Assembly (NCBI GenBank): GCA_900317405.1
Contig: ONGP01000017.1
Coordinates: 1-64,000 of the forward strand
Reading direction: 5' to 3'
Source of the DNA: an uncultured Prevotella sp.
Lineage (GTDB): Bacteria > Bacteroidota > Bacteroidia > Bacteroidales > Bacteroidaceae
Length of the DNA: 64,000 nucleotides
In this document: piece by piece, positions 19,437-29,200 of the stretch
Layout: each line of letters opens with the position of its first letter
Position numbering within the stretch: the first letter of the stretch is position 1
The notes under the pieces: generated by a model
What the model saw: only the letters and a program-made list of their open reading frames with translations
Told to the model about the DNA's origin: nothing
The model's database searches: none
Program-made: the position numbers and the translations under genes

Positions 19437-20393
19437 ATGGTATCAGTTATCCAGCAAGAGCAGATAGAGCAACTGCATATTAGTCCTGCTGAGTGTATTG
19501 AGTGGGTAAAACAAGGATTCCTTATGAAGGATGAAATCCAAATGCCAGCAAAACTAAGTGTACATCCTCAAGGAGAAGACTTTATAACATCTATGCCCTG
19601 TTTACTGTCAGAGAACGAAGGAAAGAAGTATTTTGGATTAAAACTTGTAAGTCGCATAGAAAACCATATACCTGCCTTACAAAGTGACATAACTCTTTAC
19701 GATGCTAAGACAGGTGAATTATTGGCTATTATGGATGGCAACTGGATTACGGCTATGCGTACAGGTGCAGTTGCTGCATTAGCAGCTCGTACATTCCAAA
19801 AGCAAGGTACTAACACCTATTCTATGTTAGGATTAGGTAATATTGCTCGTGCAGTTGCTCTTTGTCTTATTGCTGACAATAGTAATCGTGAAATTACAAT
19901 TAAGCTTCTGAGATATAAAGATCAAGCAGAGCAATTTATCGATCGTTTTAAGGCATTTAATAATGTAACTTTTGACATTATTGATGACAAGGATGCTTTT
20001 GCTTCAGAAGCTGAAGTTTTGATATCCTGTGTTACTGTGGCTAAAGAACTATTGTTTCCTGATGACTCTTTATTTAAGAAGGGAGTTACAGTAATACCTG
20101 TTCATATGAGGGGTTTCCAGAATTGTGATTTATTCTTTGATAAGGTGTATGGCGACGAAACAAGTCAGATTAAAAATTTTAAGTATTTTGATAAGTTCCG
20201 TCAGTATGATGAACTACATCATGTTTTACAAGGAAAAAATCCTGGTAGAACCAACAATGATGAGAGGATATTATGTTATAATTATGGTATAGCTTTGCAT
20301 GATATTGTTTTTGCATCAAGAATTTTTGAAAAGACAAAAAGTACTCAAATAGGATTCGATTATAAAAAGGAAAGCAATAAGGTTTGGGTATAA
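19437..20393 (+). CDS. Ornithine cyclodeaminase/mu-crystallin family protein
   Basis: The 318-residue protein has the NAD-binding motif MLGLGNIARAVALCL and the upstream substrate region MDGNWITAMRTGAVAALAA characteristic of this family. Members include ornithine cyclodeaminase, alanine dehydrogenase and the imine reductases SbnB and ketimine reductase. The substrate here is unknown. It lies 6 bases after the fused nucleotidyltransferase and 13 bases before a glycerophosphotransferase-like gene. It therefore likely prepares or modifies the amino compound used for surface decoration rather than serving proline metabolism; that is inference. It is more AT-rich than its neighbours. Confidence 0.82.
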   Translation: MVSVIQQEQIEQLHISPAECIEWVKQGFLMKDEIQMPAKLSVHPQGEDFITSMPCLLSENEGKKYFGLKLVSRIENHIPALQSDITLYDAKTGELLAIMDGNWITAMRTGAVAALAARTFQKQGTNTYSMLGLGNIARAVALCLIADNSNREITIKLLRYKDQAEQFIDRFKAFNNVTFDIIDDKDAFASEAEVLISCVTVAKELLFPDDSLFKKGVTVIPVHMRGFQNCDLFFDKVYGDETSQIKNFKYFDKFRQYDELHHVLQGKNPGRTNNDERILCYNYGIALHDIVFASRIFEKTKSTQIGFDYKKESNKVWV

Positions 20394-20406
20394 CATTGGT
20401 TCGAAA

Positions 20407-21669
20407 ATGAATATACTAATTAAATCGTTGAACTACCTGTGGCTTCATGGATGGAAATACAGGTCTATAGAGCGACAGCATAAGCAATTGGTCAATAAGT
20501 TGATACGTGAACACAGACCAATCAATGTTGTATTTATGGCTCTTGACATTTCCCTTTGGCGATATCAGGAGATATACGAACTGATGGCTACAGATCCAAG
20601 ATTTAATCCCACAATAGTCCTTTCTCCTTGCACATTGCGTGAGAATCCTGATAAGGATGCTGATGGTTTACGCCTGTTCTTCAACGAGAAAGGTATCCCA
20701 TATATCGACTATAAACATGGTGAACCAGCATTCGACATTCGTAAGGAGTTGAATCCTGATATAATGTTTTATACTCAGCCATATGAATATCTTTTGCAGT
20801 ACGAGCACGACTGTCGTCGATTCTATGATCGTTTGATATGCTATATGCCATACGGATTCTGGTCGAGCACAGGTAAACTTAGCTACGATTTGCATTTTCA
20901 TAATCAGGCTTGGCGACTGTATTACTCTACTAGTCTGCATCTTGCTGAGGCTAGAAAGGTTGCCACTAATAAGGGCAGAAATGTATGTGTAACTGGTTAT
21001 GCCAATGCTGATGAATACTTAAAGCCTAATCATCAGAATGTCTGGAAGACGATAGGTGATGGTAAAGTGCGTAAACGCATCATATGGGCACCACATTTCT
21101 CTATTATAAGTGAGAATTCAGCCTTCCCTCCAAGAGCCAACTTCTTATGGATGGCAGAACTTATGCTATCGATAGCTCGTGAATACAAAGACCAGATACA
21201 GATAGCATTCAAACCTCATCCAGCATTGCTTACTCAACTTTATCAGCATAAGGATTGGGGTAAACAGCGCGCTGATGCCTATTATCAGCAGTGGAAAGAT
21301 ATGGAGAATGCCCAACTTGAGGAGGGACAGTTTATCGATTTGTTTATGACCAGCGACGCTATGATACATGACAGTGGTTCGTTTGCCGTAGAATACCACT
21401 ATTCTAAGAATCCTGTGATGTTTGTGTCGAAGGATATGCATCCTATAACTTCTGTATTGAGCGATTTTGGTAAACAAGCTTATTCGTTGCATTATATTGG
21501 CAGCGATGAGGCTGATATCAGGAGTTTTATCGAACGTCAGGTTTTGGCTGGTGATGATCCTATGAAGGCTCAACGCGAGGAGTTCTTCCAGAATTATCTG
21601 TTGCCACCGAATGGTAAGAGTGTGGCACAGAATGTAATCGATGACTTAGTTGAATCACTACAATTATAA
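20407..21669 (+). CDS. CDP-glycerol glycerophosphotransferase-like protein
   Basis: The 420-residue cytoplasmic protein resembles the TagB/TagF family: a GT-B-like N-terminal half, then IIWAPHFSII, a central IAFKPHPAL stretch and SDAMIHDSGSFAVEYHYSKNPVMFV, corresponding to the donor-binding region of teichoic-acid polymerases. Such enzymes transfer polyol phosphate from a CDP donor. Since a CDP-forming enzyme is encoded two genes upstream, this is the best candidate for moving its product onto a lipid-linked glycan. The operon context is 13 bases from the preceding gene and 2 bases to the flippase. Confidence 0.75.
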   Translation: MNILIKSLNYLWLHGWKYRSIERQHKQLVNKLIREHRPINVVFMALDISLWRYQEIYELMATDPRFNPTIVLSPCTLRENPDKDADGLRLFFNEKGIPYIDYKHGEPAFDIRKELNPDIMFYTQPYEYLLQYEHDCRRFYDRLICYMPYGFWSSTGKLSYDLHFHNQAWRLYYSTSLHLAEARKVATNKGRNVCVTGYANADEYLKPNHQNVWKTIGDGKVRKRIIWAPHFSIISENSAFPPRANFLWMAELMLSIAREYKDQIQIAFKPHPALLTQLYQHKDWGKQRADAYYQQWKDMENAQLEEGQFIDLFMTSDAMIHDSGSFAVEYHYSKNPVMFVSKDMHPITSVLSDFGKQAYSLHYIGSDEADIRSFIERQVLAGDDPMKAQREEFFQNYLLPPNGKSVAQNVIDDLVESLQL

Positions 21670-21671
21670 AT

Positions 21672-23114
21672 ATGGCAGAGACACTGAAAGAGAAAACAGC
21701 AAAAGGCCTGCTTTGGGGAGGATTCAGCAACGGACTACAGCAAATGCTTGGACTGTTGTTTGGTATCATTCTGGCTCGTCGTCTGTCACAGGCCGACTAT
21801 GGTATGATAGGTATGCTTGCCATTTTCTCTGCTGTTGCAGCTTGTATGCAGGAGGGTGGTTTTATAGCTGCACTAAATCGTAAGAAGGAGGTGACACAGC
21901 GCGACTACAACGCAGTGTTCTGGATGAGCATCATTACCAGCATCTGTTTTTATCTGCTATTCTTCTTCTCAGCTCCACTAATTGCTGATTTCTACGATGA
22001 GCCACGACTCACTTCGTTGGCACGCTATTCGTTCCTGAGTTTCCTATTTGTAAGTTTCAGCATAGCCCCTCGTGCCTATATTTTCAGAAATATGATGGTA
22101 CGTCAGAGCAGTATCATATCGTTGGTATCGATGGCTTTGTCTGGTGTAGTAGGTATAGTGATGGCTTATCAAGGTTACGCTTATTGGGGATTGGCTACGC
22201 AGAATATAGTGTTTACACTTAGTGTAAGCGTGCTAAACTACTGGTTCTCTGGTTGGCGACCTTCATTACATATAGATTTGAGTCCTATTCGTGATATTTT
22301 AGGCTTTAGCAGCAGATTGATCGTTACTAATATCGTGGTTGCGGCTAATACCAATTATCTTTCTGTATTACTAGGTAAGTTCTATACTGCTGATGAAGTA
22401 GGAGATTTTACACAGGCCAACAAATGGAATACTATGGGCCATTCGCTCATTACCAATATGCTTTATTCTATAGCTCAGCCTGTACTGACAAAGACACAAA
22501 GTGAGCCAGAACGACAGAAACAAGTATTTCGCAAATTGCTACGCTTTACAGCGTTTATAGCCTTTCCTGCAATGCTTTGTCTGTCGTTGATTAGCGAAGA
22601 GTTTATCGTAATACTTATCACAGCTAAGTGGCTATCCAGTGCCCAAATGCTACGTGTGCTCTGTGTGGCAGGTGCTGTTATGCCTATCAGCTACCTCTTC
22701 TCTAATTTGCTTATCACTAGTGGACGTTCATCTGCCTATATGTGGTCTACATTGGGACTATGTACAGTGCAGTTGGTAGTTTTAGGCTTTTGTGTACCAT
22801 TTGGTATCAACAGGATGGTGCAGGCTTATGCTATCGTAAATATTCTGTGGTTAGGCGTGTGGTTCTGGCTGTCGCATAATGAGATAGGACTAAGTGTATC
22901 TGAGGCGATAAAAGATATCTCACCATATCTGATACTCTCAGTAGCTATAGTGATAGCAACATGGTTTGTAACCCGTTCTGTAGCTAATCTTTATGTATGT
23001 CTGGTACTCAGGGTTGTGATGGTGGCTGTAGCATATTGCTTAGCACTTTGGGTGCTGCGTTCTACTATTTTCAAGGAGGTAGTCCTGTTCATTACTAAAA
23101 AGGAGATAAAATAA
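21672..23114 (+). CDS. Lipopolysaccharide/polysaccharide flippase (Wzx/MATE-like)
   Basis: This 480-residue membrane protein has about 12-14 hydrophobic segments and the N-terminal KEKTAKGLLWGGFSNGLQQ. It also contains AIFSAVAACMQEGGFIAAL and a VGDFTQANKWN motif seen in WzxC-type O-antigen and exopolysaccharide exporters. It would flip the lipid-linked glycan made by the neighbouring genes across the inner membrane. The stop overlaps the next ATG by one base (TAATG). Confidence 0.88.
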   Translation: MAETLKEKTAKGLLWGGFSNGLQQMLGLLFGIILARRLSQADYGMIGMLAIFSAVAACMQEGGFIAALNRKKEVTQRDYNAVFWMSIITSICFYLLFFFSAPLIADFYDEPRLTSLARYSFLSFLFVSFSIAPRAYIFRNMMVRQSSIISLVSMALSGVVGIVMAYQGYAYWGLATQNIVFTLSVSVLNYWFSGWRPSLHIDLSPIRDILGFSSRLIVTNIVVAANTNYLSVLLGKFYTADEVGDFTQANKWNTMGHSLITNMLYSIAQPVLTKTQSEPERQKQVFRKLLRFTAFIAFPAMLCLSLISEEFIVILITAKWLSSAQMLRVLCVAGAVMPISYLFSNLLITSGRSSAYMWSTLGLCTVQLVVLGFCVPFGINRMVQAYAIVNILWLGVWFWLSHNEIGLSVSEAIKDISPYLILSVAIVIATWFVTRSVANLYVCLVLRVVMVAVAYCLALWVLRSTIFKEVVLFITKKEIK

Positions 23115-24133
23115 TGGGCAGAAAGACACGTGACAGTAATATGGAATTACTTCGCATCGTAGCGATGTTGCTGGTGATGATGGTTCATGCCAGCTATCGT
23201 GCTCTGCCTCGACCTGACGATGTGGCTGTGGCTGATAATCCATTGTCTGTATTTCTGCAGTTCCTTACCATAAGCTACACAGTTATTGGGGTAGATGTGT
23301 TTGTGATGCTGTCAGGATGGTATGGCATCCGTCCTCGTGTCGTCCGATTGGCAGAACTATTGTTCCAACTCTTGTTTTTTGGAGTTGTTTGTATGGGTAT
23401 AGAATATGCTGTTACAGGTCAAGTGCCATCGAAGATATTATCAAACCTTCTATTGCTTAATCCTGGTAATTATTGGTTTGTTAAGGTCTATCTGGCTCTA
23501 TATTTGTTTGCGCCTGTTCTTAATGCCTTTGCTGATGCAGCCAGTCATCGCCAGTTTGCTTGGGTGCTCGCAGGTATATTTGGATTCCAGATAGTATATG
23601 GATGGGTGTTCGAAGCTACTGATTGGCTTCGTGCGGGCTATTCTATGCCATCGTTTATGGCACTATATCTATTGGCTCGTTATATGCGTCTGCATCAGCC
23701 TTGGTTTACTAAGTTAAAAGCATCTACCGATCTTTGCTTATATATAGGTATAGGTGGAATCCTTACGCTGGCTGTATTCGTATTACGTCATTATAACTTG
23801 GGAGGATTCCTGTTCTTCTACAACAGTCCTGTTGTGGTATTAGAGGCTATGTTTTTCATGCTGTTTTTCAGCAAACTGCGCTTTAGCAGTAAGTGTGTTA
23901 ACTGGGTAGCAGCCTCTGCTTTGGCTGTTTATCTTACTCACTCTAACAGCTATCTAGCCAAGTATTATGATGGTACCATATTAAGATGGACAGCTGAATT
24001 GCCTTACTTGCAGTTTATCATATATTGTATTACCCTTATTGTATCAGTATTCTGTGCTTCTATTTTGATAGATAAAGTGCGACTGCTATTGTGGAACCCT
24101 ATACAAAACCGTTTTAATAAAAGAGAAAAATGA
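23114..24133 (+). CDS. Acyltransferase family 3 membrane protein
   Basis: The 339-residue protein opens with SNMELLRIVAMLLVMMVHAS, including the conserved first-helix His, and has VIGVDVFVMLSGWYG and about ten membrane segments, all typical of acyltransferase_3. It probably O-acetylates or otherwise acylates the glycan of this operon. It is translationally coupled on both sides (TAATG upstream, ATGA downstream). Confidence 0.85.
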   Translation: MGRKTRDSNMELLRIVAMLLVMMVHASYRALPRPDDVAVADNPLSVFLQFLTISYTVIGVDVFVMLSGWYGIRPRVVRLAELLFQLLFFGVVCMGIEYAVTGQVPSKILSNLLLLNPGNYWFVKVYLALYLFAPVLNAFADAASHRQFAWVLAGIFGFQIVYGWVFEATDWLRAGYSMPSFMALYLLARYMRLHQPWFTKLKASTDLCLYIGIGGILTLAVFVLRHYNLGGFLFFYNSPVVVLEAMFFMLFFSKLRFSSKCVNWVAASALAVYLTHSNSYLAKYYDGTILRWTAELPYLQFIIYCITLIVSVFCASILIDKVRLLLWNPIQNRFNKREK

Positions 24134-25158
24134 TGGAAAAGTATCCCTATAAGACTGATATTGCCGTATTGTTGCTGTTCTTTACTCGCAATGATACATT
24201 TCAGAAGGTGTTCGACGAAGTGCGTAAGGCTCGTCCCTCAAAACTGTTTCTGTTTCAGGACGGACCTCGTGGCGAGCGCGATATGCCAGGCATAGAGGCT
24301 TGTCGTCAGACAGCAAGTGATGAGAATATCGACTGGGAGTGCGAAGTGCATCGTAACTATCAAGAGAAAAATCTTGGTTGTATGATTGCTGGTCATACGT
24401 CACATAAATGGGCTTTCTCGTTGGCCGATAAGTGTATGGTTATCGAGGATGATGTAGTGCCCTCACAGTCGTTTTTCCCATTCTGTAAGGAGATGCTAGA
24501 CCGTTATGAACATGATGAGCGTATTACGATGATATCAGGATTTAATGTAGACGAAGTTACGCCTAATGTTCCTTACGATTATTTCTATACTTCGGCCTTC
24601 TGCATTTGGGGTTGGGCTTCGTGGCGCAGAGTTGTCGACAAGTGGGATAGTGCTTATTCCTTCCTCGACGATGAGTTTAGCATGCGCCAGCTTGATGCTC
24701 TTATTCGCCAGCGTGGATATCGCAAGAGTTTTATCAAGATGTGTAAGGATCATCGCGATAGCGGATGGCCTCAGTTCGAGAGTGTGTTCTGGTCGACAAT
24801 GCTCTTCAACTCAGGACTTGCTATCATGCCTACCAAGAATATGATAAACAATATCGGCGCAACAGATGATTCGGCTCATTACTCACAGTTCAAGACCATG
24901 CCTCGACGAGTAAAGCGATTGTTTACCATGAAGCGTTTCGAGTTGGATTTCCCATTGAAACATCCTCGCTATGTGATAGAGGAGGTTGGCTATTGGAAAC
25001 GCTTCTATGTGGCCAATGGTTGGGATTGTCCTTGGATAAAGATTGGTCGCTCGATGGAGGAACTCTGGCTTAACCTGCGATATGGCAACTTCAGATTTAT
25101 CTTAAAATCTGTAGCTCGCCGCCTGCGTATCTTGACAGGCAGAGAGAAGTTCAGCTAA
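24130..25158 (+). CDS. Glycosyltransferase (HlpA-like)
   Basis: The 342-residue soluble protein opens with DIAVLLLFFTRNDTFQKVF, shows an acidic metal-site-like VIEDDVVPS motif near residue 110, and has FCIWGWASWRRVV, as in proteins annotated as hemolytic HlpA-like glycosyltransferases (GT-A fold). It likely adds a sugar to the surface glycan built by this operon. It is the last gene of the metG-led operon; its stop is one base from the stop of the convergent DUF6080 gene. Confidence 0.78.
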   Translation: MMEKYPYKTDIAVLLLFFTRNDTFQKVFDEVRKARPSKLFLFQDGPRGERDMPGIEACRQTASDENIDWECEVHRNYQEKNLGCMIAGHTSHKWAFSLADKCMVIEDDVVPSQSFFPFCKEMLDRYEHDERITMISGFNVDEVTPNVPYDYFYTSAFCIWGWASWRRVVDKWDSAYSFLDDEFSMRQLDALIRQRGYRKSFIKMCKDHRDSGWPQFESVFWSTMLFNSGLAIMPTKNMINNIGATDDSAHYSQFKTMPRRVKRLFTMKRFELDFPLKHPRYVIEEVGYWKRFYVANGWDCPWIKIGRSMEELWLNLRYGNFRFILKSVARRLRILTGREKFS

Positions 25159-25159
25159 A

Positions 25160-26560
25160 TCAGATAGTTGCCCTGATGGGCGATAGTAGGAAATCTGTAA
25201 GCAGATAGCCATTATATATAAATAGGTATAGCATCAGCACCACAACACTGATGCGAAGCCATCGTGCTTGTATATCTCGAAACAAGAATGCTGTGGCTAT
25301 TGGCAATACAAACATATAGTGTGGAGTCATTATAAATACCTCGTTGAGGCCAAATCCCAATCCTACGTGTATAAACATATCAAAGGCCATACACGACAAG
25401 CAAAGCCAAAGGAAACGGCTCTTACGGCCAAACCAGATGCCTGCAACAGCCAATAGAAGTATCAATCCCTCAACTACATAACTCAGAGTCCATCTATACT
25501 TTACAAAAACAGGACGACGCACTAAGGTGTCTTCCAACAGATAATCCTGATGGAACTGCAGCGACTCGCCAAACAGATTCTCATATGTTGACTCCCAACG
25601 CGATGTAGAGATATCTGTCCACTTCAGGAAACCATAGTCTTCCATAGGCTTACCACTCTTGGCAGCTTGGCGCTTCAGTCGCTGTTCACGCTTTGCCTTC
25701 TTCTCGTCGTATTGAGCTTTCTCCTCAGCAGTCATTTTGGCCACACGAGCTTTCTCCTTTTCGGCTAAGCGTGCTTTTAGTTCTGCACGAGCCTTTTCTT
25801 TGGGTAGCACATAGGTGCGGTATTCCCATGTGGCTGTACCCCATAGCAATGCTGCAGGCAGGATAACTGCCAAAAGTAGGTATTTGGGACGGAAGAAATC
25901 GCGCAGGTTTACAAAGAAACCAGATAGAAACACCTTTATGCCATTACTAAGCGTAACACCTGCTGTGATGTAGAAGAATAAGGCCGATTGCCACCATTTG
26001 AACTCTCTGCGCTTCTTGATACATACGCCTGAAACGTAAAGCGTTACTAGCAACAGGAACATTGATATAGTAAAGTGATCGGGCACTATGACTGACATAA
26101 GGATATATGCAAACGAGAAGAAATATGCTGTAAGCAGCGTGGCGTCCCATCGTTCCAACTCTATCACCTCGCGATGTATGCGATACATAAAGATGTAAGA
26201 GTAATACGAGCAGAATATCAGCAATGCTGCCACCAGATACTGCACGCAGTTAACACCAAGCATCCATGTAAGCGTCTGGTTTATCAGCCACAGAGGCCAT
26301 ATCATAAACGATAGCAAAGGATGGCGATACACCTGATAAACTGCATCCCAATCTGTCACCCCCATATATGTCAGCGGATCGTAGCCTGACAGATGCAACT
26401 CGCGTTCGAATGTCTTGAAATAAGGACCAAAACCTGGTTGCATAAACAGTTCGTGCATGCGATAGATAAACAGCGCATTGAGTGCTATGATAATTATCAG
26501 AGCAATAGCCGACTGGATGCGCTCCTCTGGCTTAATCTTGAATATCTTTAGTGGTGTCAT
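25160..26560 (-). CDS. Polytopic membrane protein, probable DUF6080, with charged insert
   Basis: The 466-residue protein has membrane segments through roughly residues 20-250 and again from 350 onward. The YRHPLLSFMIWP region and the overall layout resemble Bacteroidales DUF6080 proteins, which look like GT-C-type membrane glycosyltransferases; no function is established. Between the two membrane halves lies a highly charged Lys/Glu/Ala-rich stretch (about residues 255-310) likely to form a long helix or coiled coil. It is the last gene of the yicC operon, 2 bases from the HAD gene. Confidence 0.7.
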   Translation of the reverse strand: MTPLKIFKIKPEERIQSAIALIIIIALNALFIYRMHELFMQPGFGPYFKTFERELHLSGYDPLTYMGVTDWDAVYQVYRHPLLSFMIWPLWLINQTLTWMLGVNCVQYLVAALLIFCSYYSYIFMYRIHREVIELERWDATLLTAYFFSFAYILMSVIVPDHFTISMFLLLVTLYVSGVCIKKRREFKWWQSALFFYITAGVTLSNGIKVFLSGFFVNLRDFFRPKYLLLAVILPAALLWGTATWEYRTYVLPKEKARAELKARLAEKEKARVAKMTAEEKAQYDEKKAKREQRLKRQAAKSGKPMEDYGFLKWTDISTSRWESTYENLFGESLQFHQDYLLEDTLVRRPVFVKYRWTLSYVVEGLILLLAVAGIWFGRKSRFLWLCLSCMAFDMFIHVGLGFGLNEVFIMTPHYMFVLPIATAFLFRDIQARWLRISVVVLMLYLFIYNGYLLTDFLLSPIRATI

Positions 26561-26562
26561 CG

Positions 26563-27144
26563 TTATCTGAATGGTTTAAAATATGATTCGTCTGCAAATG
26601 CCAACATCTCTCTGTCGCCACGACTGTCGCCATAGGCTGTAAGATGGAATTCCTGGCGATTAGGATGGAGTGAAAGTATGCGGTTTACCTTTTCCTGGCC
26701 ATAGCAGTTCTTGGTCATGAATCGGCCTGTTAACTTGCCGTCGATAACCTCTATTTGCGTGCCAAGTACCTTTACTTGTGGAAAGAATGGTTGTACCCAG
26801 TTGTCGATAGATGCGCTTACTATCAGTACTTCTGAGCCCTCTTTGGTAGCCTGATCTATAGCCTCGATAGCATTAGGACGAAGCAGATGTTTGGATGAGG
26901 CTGCAAACTCCTTGCAGAGTGCATTAAAATCATCAAGTGTGGTATCTTTAAAGAAATACGCAAAAACCTTCTGCTTGGCTTTATAATTAGGGTAAAGCCC
27001 AAGTTTCATCAGCACCAGCAGGTGGGCATAACGCAAGAATCCCAATCCAAGGTCCATCGATCCTTTGGCATAACGGATAAACTCTATCAACGTATCCTTG
27101 GTTGTAAGCGTTCCGTCAAAGTCGAATGCGTATATCTTCTTCAT
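26563..27144 (-). CDS. HAD-IB family phosphatase
   Basis: The 193-residue enzyme has HAD motif I DFDGTLTT (nucleophile Asp8), motif II SAS near residue 110 and motif IV GDSRGDREML, with the SerB-like helical cap between. HAD-IB members include phosphoserine phosphatase and sugar or lipid phosphate phosphatases; the target is unknown. Placed among acyltransferases and a phosphoethanolamine transferase, it may act on an envelope precursor. The start overlaps the upstream acyltransferase stop by ATGA. Confidence 0.85.
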   Translation of the reverse strand: MKKIYAFDFDGTLTTKDTLIEFIRYAKGSMDLGLGFLRYAHLLVLMKLGLYPNYKAKQKVFAYFFKDTTLDDFNALCKEFAASSKHLLRPNAIEAIDQATKEGSEVLIVSASIDNWVQPFFPQVKVLGTQIEVIDGKLTGRFMTKNCYGQEKVNRILSLHPNRQEFHLTAYGDSRGDREMLAFADESYFKPFR

Positions 27145-28124
27145 ACTCTAACCACAAGTTTTAGTACTTTCTGCAACACCCAGGCCAGTGGGATGGTTAT
27201 CACGATAGTGAGTAATGCTGTGAGCCAGTATCCCAGATGATAAGGCACTATATATGCCATCACAAAGTGATTGTGTATAAGATATGCCTCGAGACTGAGT
27301 GCTCCAAAGAATGCACAGAAGCGGTTGAACCACTTTGGAGTGCGACGGAACACACGATTCAGCATCAGTATTAGCGTGATGGTGAATGGGATATATATCA
27401 TGCGCTCTACAAACAGAGGGAATCGTCCGTGAGTCATCTGTTCCATATATACACACGAACTGAATGTGGCCAGAAACAGTATGAGTACCATCCATATGCC
27501 GGCACCATCTATTTTTGTCTCGCGTCGCACCAGTTCTCCACAGTTTATGCCTATAAAGAATATAGGTACGCGACTCCAGAATATCTCGATATGTCCCACA
27601 GCCTGATGCAATGGCGCAATCCACTGAACCCAAATGCACCATAATATCATTATCACAGGTAGCCATTTGTAGATAGGATGCCTCTGGATGAGCCTCATAT
27701 ATGGTGGTGCCCATAGGTATAGCATCATGATGGCAGGGATATACCAGAAGGTTAGTTCATCATTTAGCCAGAAGTCCCAGTTGATAGCAATGTCGCCTAT
27801 CAGGTCTACGTAGTTGCCAAACTGCCAGTCGAACCTAGGCAGATAATACAGCGACGCCATCACAAGCCACGCTGGATATATGCGAAGCAGTCTACGCTTG
27901 TAGAACTTCCATACATCTTGATTCTTAACCCATGAGAACCAAAGACCTATGCCACTAAGAAAAAGGAACATGTCTACACCCACGTTTCCACATCTGCGCA
28001 GGCCAAAAAACTCGTTGCTGCGAGCCAAAGGCACGTGGAAGAGTATGATGAACAGCATAGCAGCTCCCATCAACTCGCCGCGATAGCGACTTACGTTGGC
28101 CAGCTCTATATCCTTAATCTTCAT
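27141..28124 (-). CDS. Acyltransferase family 3 membrane protein
   Basis: The protein starts MKIKDIELANVSRYRGELMG and has about ten membrane segments with AAMLFIILFHV and GVDMFLFLSGIGLWFSW, as in acyltransferase_3. The frame is open to an ATG at 28169, but the ATG at 28124 makes an ATGA overlap with the stop of the upstream gene, matching every other junction in this operon, so it was chosen (327 residues). It is adjacent to a second, related acyltransferase. Confidence 0.85.
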   Translation of the reverse strand: MKIKDIELANVSRYRGELMGAAMLFIILFHVPLARSNEFFGLRRCGNVGVDMFLFLSGIGLWFSWVKNQDVWKFYKRRLLRIYPAWLVMASLYYLPRFDWQFGNYVDLIGDIAINWDFWLNDELTFWYIPAIMMLYLWAPPYMRLIQRHPIYKWLPVIMILWCIWVQWIAPLHQAVGHIEIFWSRVPIFFIGINCGELVRRETKIDGAGIWMVLILFLATFSSCVYMEQMTHGRFPLFVERMIYIPFTITLILMLNRVFRRTPKWFNRFCAFFGALSLEAYLIHNHFVMAYIVPYHLGYWLTALLTIVITIPLAWVLQKVLKLVVRV

Positions 28125-29200
28125 AGTTTGGGAGATGGGATACGATCGATAATCTGCTTTACGGCCCACGATAGGGCGATAGTTGCGATGACGTAAAGCA
28201 TCAGTCCGTCGTAGACGTCCTGTTTCCAGGCTACAATGATAAAGAGTTTACGCGCTATGGGGTGAGCCACAAACATAGCGGCAGATATTGATCCTATCCA
28301 AGTTATTACGCTAAGCATCCACTTTGGCATAATCTTTACAAGTGCGATGGTGCCAATGATAATTACAACAGGTACCCAGAACCACGCTTGGAAACTATAG
28401 CACATAGCAAATGTAAGTGCTATCGACAGAATAGCTGTTAACCACCAAACCCATTGTTTCTCGGTAGGAAACGGAGTGTTTCTCGGCAGGAAACTATCTG
28501 TTTCCTTATTGGAAACTCTTGCGAACATTATTCCCAGTCCAAACGGAAGCATACCTCCGATGGAGTTATAACGTAGTCTGTTGAGTGTTTCGCCCTCAGG
28601 ATCGCAGAATGCTTGTAGCAACCAGCAGATTGCTATCAATCCTACAACCCACCACGAATTGCGCCGATAAAGCAGCAATCTGTAGATGATGTACAACTGA
28701 ATCATCAGGCCAAAGAACCAATATATGCCTGGCCAGATGATGCGATCGGGCTCTGGCAGCACGTTGATGTACATGGCCAGTTGGGCTACAACATTATACC
28801 AGTGGAACTGGAATCGCCCAGGTGTAAGCATATCAACGATGATAAACAGCGAGAAGCCCACTATCAGCATTCTGAACAGTTTAAGATAGTTATATCTCAC
28901 AAATGGCAATGTGGTAACCTTGTCGCCGCGCTCATATTTCTTCACAAGTCCAAATCCGCTAAGAAACAAGAATACAGGCACACCATAATGACCAAAGTAC
29001 GACAGCAGATGAACAGGCAACAGCTCGTCAGGATTGGTCAGTGCGTGCCAAAGTCGGTCGTTGTTTGATGTAAAGAACTGATACTCGTTCTCCTTCACAA
29101 TCTTGCCTATAAAGTGGCAATAGTTGTGAAGCACGATGGCCAGAATAGCTATTCCTCGCATCGCTGTACACTCGGCACGCGAAAGTAGTTCCTGTTTCAT
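28121..29200 (-). CDS. Acyltransferase family 3 membrane protein
   Basis: The 359-residue protein opens with SRAECTAMRGIAILAIVLHNYCHFIG, with the family His, and YFGHYGVPVFLFLSGFGLV, with about ten membrane segments. It is the first of two tandem acyltransferase_3 genes, probably with different substrates because the two are only distantly similar. It overlaps the phosphoethanolamine transferase stop by four bases. Confidence 0.86.
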   Translation of the reverse strand: MKQELLSRAECTAMRGIAILAIVLHNYCHFIGKIVKENEYQFFTSNNDRLWHALTNPDELLPVHLLSYFGHYGVPVFLFLSGFGLVKKYERGDKVTTLPFVRYNYLKLFRMLIVGFSLFIIVDMLTPGRFQFHWYNVVAQLAMYINVLPEPDRIIWPGIYWFFGLMIQLYIIYRLLLYRRNSWWVVGLIAICWLLQAFCDPEGETLNRLRYNSIGGMLPFGLGIMFARVSNKETDSFLPRNTPFPTEKQWVWWLTAILSIALTFAMCYSFQAWFWVPVVIIIGTIALVKIMPKWMLSVITWIGSISAAMFVAHPIARKLFIIVAWKQDVYDGLMLYVIATIALSWAVKQIIDRIPSPKL

